Shown here piece after piece: positions 61,849-64,000 of a stretch of 64,000 nucleotides of DNA. Positions within the stretch are counted from its first letter, which is position 1. The number at the start of each line of letters is the position of its first letter. The translations under genes were made by a program, and so were the position numbers. Under the pieces are notes generated by a model. It saw only the letters and a list, made by a program, of their open reading frames with translations. It did no database searches and was not told the DNA's origin. The stretch comes from Yponomeuta sedellus (taxonomy: Eukaryota; Arthropoda; Insecta; Lepidoptera; Yponomeutidae). The stretch is from NCBI GenBank assembly GCA_934045075.1, contig OW203740.1:15698944-15762943 (forward strand). Direction: 5' to 3'.

Positions 61849-64000
61849 ATGTCGGTTGTCATGACAGAAGAACAGTTAAGTCGCTTGATAGAATCCCTCA
61901 TGTCAGCATCTATTGGAGAAATGAGCCGAAAAAGTTTTGCGAAGTGTACATCCCGTTTCAACGGAGAGCGGAATCATGACCGCGTGGAAGAATTCATCGC
62001 CGCCATAACGATATTCAAAAAAATCGAAAATATCAGCGATGACGACGCCCTCGAAGGTCTGGGTCTACTTTTGGTAGACACCGCATCAACATGGTGGCAA
62101 GGCGTCAAACAAGAAGCGAAATCCTGGCCTAGTGCATTAAACCTGATTCGAGCCGCCTTCGCTCCGAAAAAACAACCCCACGAAGTTTATGTCGAGTTGT
62201 TTTCCTCACAACAGCTCGACCACGAACCTATAGACGACTTCCTTTGTGCCAAGAGAGCCCTGTTGGCACAACTTCCAACTAAAAGACATAAAGAAGAAGA
62301 GCAGATCGATCTTATATATGGTCTCTTGAATAAAGAACTGAAGAGACAAGTGCCACGAACGGACATAAAAACGTTCTCGGATCTGTTGTCCAAGTGTCGC
62401 CATTTTGAAAATCTGCGTGAGACACCTACATTAAAGGAACTGGAAACAGAAAAACAAAAATTAAAACGATGTTCTTATTGCAACAAAAGAGGACACGTAA
62501 TAGAAGAATGCAGAAAACGCATTGCTGCCGAACAAAAAGTGACAAACTTACCGGAACCTGTCAAGTGCTACGGTTGTGGAGCACCAGGCGTGTATCGCAG
62601 CAACTGTACCAACTGCAAAAATCAAGAAACACCGCCGAAGCCGGTTCACTTCTACTCGATGATTCCAACGCCAATGCAAGGAGGCGTTAAAATCCCAACA
62701 ATAGAAGTGACAATCAACGATTGGGTAGGTTACGCCTACTTAGACTCAGCTGCACGAACCAGCATTGCAGGAGCAAAACTCTACAAAATGCTGCTAAAAA
62801 GTGGTGCAAAATTCACTCAAAGTGCTGCTAAAATAAACCTAGCTGATGGTAGTTCGAAGATAATGACGCTAATGTCTACAACCACCAATATCAATATTGG
62901 AGATCGCACACTACCTATTACAATAGCCGCTATCCCAGAGGCAGAGGAGACCCGTACACTCTTGGGAATTGACTTCTTAGAGTCCGCCGGTATTGTGCTC
63001 AACCTACCTCAACGATGCTGGTCATTCATTGATAATCCTAGGAAAGCATATCAATTCCTTCAACTAAAAACGGAAACCGTTGTATCACCACCAATGGTAG
63101 GCAAGCATTTGGCCATGAAAATGGACTTTACAAACGCGGCCACCGAGAATGAACATGACAAGGAGATGTCGGATTTCATGAAGTGGGCACAAGAGTTGGC
63201 TATGCTGTCGCCGATGCCTGAAACGCCACCACTCACAACCCAGGCATCACCCCCGAAGAAACCAAAATGGAGCTTGATAAAATTGGATTCTCCACCACCG
63301 ATCGTCCGTCCTCGAGAACCGTGGGCAGAAAATGAAGAAGAAGTGCGTCGTAAAGACCCTCGGGTTATTTATGTCCCAATAAATCCTACGCAATTGTATT
63401 CTCTTGATGTTTCATTTAATAGTAACGTAGACATCTTACTAAGGGATGATGAAGGAACACAACTTACTTCTGCTGAGCGAGCACAATTAAACGACTTATT
63501 GACAGAATATAAGCACATATTTGCTGAACACGGTGAGGCCACATCGTATGCAGTACATAAGATTGATACAGGTGACCACCAACCTATTGCAATCAAACCC
63601 TACCGCATGTCACCTTTACGCCAGCAACAGCTTAAAATTAAAATCGATGATATGTTAGGCAATGACATAATTGAAGAATGTGACTCACCTTGGGCTTCTC
63701 CCGTCAAATTAGTAGCAAAAGAAAACAAAGATGTCAGAGTTTGCGTAGATTATCGCCGGATAAATGAGATCACAAAACCAGATCGATACCCACTACCAAG
63801 AATGGACGACTTGTTACACCAGGCAAAAGCTATGCCATTCATGTCAACCTTGGACCTGAAGTCAGGATACTGGCAAATTGAGGTTGATACCATAGACCAA
63901 GATAAAACAGCTTTCGTTTCACCTTTCGGTACTTACAAATTCAAACGTATGTATGCCCTTTGGACTACGCAATGCGCCTGCTACCTTCCAAAAATTAATG
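61849..64000 (+). CDS. Ty3/gypsy gag-pol in one frame, truncated by the window and shifted near its end
   Basis: From ATG 61849 one frame is open for 701 codons. Gag: TSRFNGERNHDRVEEFIAAI and TASTWWQGVKQEAKSW (retrotransposon gag domain), then a CCHC knuckle CSYCNKRGHVIEEC (from C208) and a variant knuckle CYGCGAPGVYRSNC (from C240) in which Val replaces His. Protease: YAYLDSAARTSIAG (Asp299) and LLGIDFLESAGIVL. RT starts near residue 600: SPWASPVKLVAKE, VCVDYRRINEITKPDRYPLP, STLDLKSGYWQIEV, KTAFVSPFGTYKFKRM. At 63950 the tetramer TATG is duplicated, shifting the frame out of the usual MPFGLRNAPATFQ; those codons are present in the next frame up to the window end. Fused gag-pol without a stop or shift between them is notable. 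Apart from TATG the copy looks young. Confidence 0.92.
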   Translation, partial: MSVVMTEEQLSRLIESLMSASIGEMSRKSFAKCTSRFNGERNHDRVEEFIAAITIFKKIENISDDDALEGLGLLLVDTASTWWQGVKQEAKSWPSALNLIRAAFAPKKQPHEVYVELFSSQQLDHEPIDDFLCAKRALLAQLPTKRHKEEEQIDLIYGLLNKELKRQVPRTDIKTFSDLLSKCRHFENLRETPTLKELETEKQKLKRCSYCNKRGHVIEECRKRIAAEQKVTNLPEPVKCYGCGAPGVYRSNCTNCKNQETPPKPVHFYSMIPTPMQGGVKIPTIEVTINDWVGYAYLDSAARTSIAGAKLYKMLLKSGAKFTQSAAKINLADGSSKIMTLMSTTTNINIGDRTLPITIAAIPEAEETRTLLGIDFLESAGIVLNLPQRCWSFIDNPRKAYQFLQLKTETVVSPPMVGKHLAMKMDFTNAATENEHDKEMSDFMKWAQELAMLSPMPETPPLTTQASPPKKPKWSLIKLDSPPPIVRPREPWAENEEEVRRKDPRVIYVPINPTQLYSLDVSFNSNVDILLRDDEGTQLTSAERAQLNDLLTEYKHIFAEHGEATSYAVHKIDTGDHQPIAIKPYRMSPLRQQQLKIKIDDMLGNDIIEECDSPWASPVKLVAKENKDVRVCVDYRRINEITKPDRYPLPRMDDLLHQAKAMPFMSTLDLKSGYWQIEVDTIDQDKTAFVSPFGTYKFKRMYALWTTQCACYLPKIN

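Overview
The window is eukaryotic nuclear DNA, most probably from a moth or butterfly. It is AT-rich and gene-poor, and it is built almost entirely of transposable elements of types common in Lepidoptera: RTE-type LINE 3' ends with short GAC/GAA/GATGAT tails, tRNA-derived SINEs, Bel/Pao and Ty3/gypsy LTR elements, Jockey/CR1-like LINEs, Helitron-like fragments and many MITEs. The host genes that can be recognised have introns. No CRISPR array, operon or rRNA operon is present. The species cannot be named from sequence alone.

Layout. 1-3.26 kb: the 3' part of a non-LTR retrotransposon (reverse transcriptase plus a C-terminal nuclease-like domain) ending in a large GAAC microsatellite. 3.9-25.4 kb: a mosaic of SINEs, MITEs, RTE LINE tails, a piggyBac remnant and fold-back elements, with no host gene I can support. 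25.7-32.9 kb: a Bel/Pao LTR retrotransposon with nearly identical LTRs whose gag-pol is broken and has lost its reverse transcriptase. 33-43.9 kb: more mosaic, with a degraded LINE (37.1-39.75 kb) split by a SINE and an unrecognised 121-codon open frame at 35.9 kb. 44.2-45.7 kb: a second degraded LINE. 46-49.9 kb: three MITE-like elements with good terminal inverted repeats.

50.4-56.3 kb is the host-gene core. Two tandem minus-strand genes encode NDUFS5, the twin-CX9C 15 kDa subunit of mitochondrial complex I. Each has two coding exons with the intron at the same place and phase. The intron of the upstream copy holds an apparently complete Merlin (IS1016/IS1595-like) DNA transposon with an intact 353-residue transposase, long two-unit inverted repeats and a perfect 8-bp target duplication.

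56.5-61.2 kb: MITEs, a LINE tail interrupted by an inverted pair of MITEs with CTG target duplications, a GTAT microsatellite, and a broken two-exon THAP-domain sequence. 61.2-64 kb: the 5' LTR, tRNA-Lys primer-binding site and fused gag-pol of a Ty3/gypsy element that runs off the window.

The points most worth following up are the intact Merlin element inside an NDUFS5 intron, a 5S rRNA-derived SINE family with about nine copies or fragments here, a MITE family whose 3-bp CTG target duplication is supported by an uninterrupted paralogue inside the window, several near-perfect palindromes, and the unidentified open frame at 35.9 kb.
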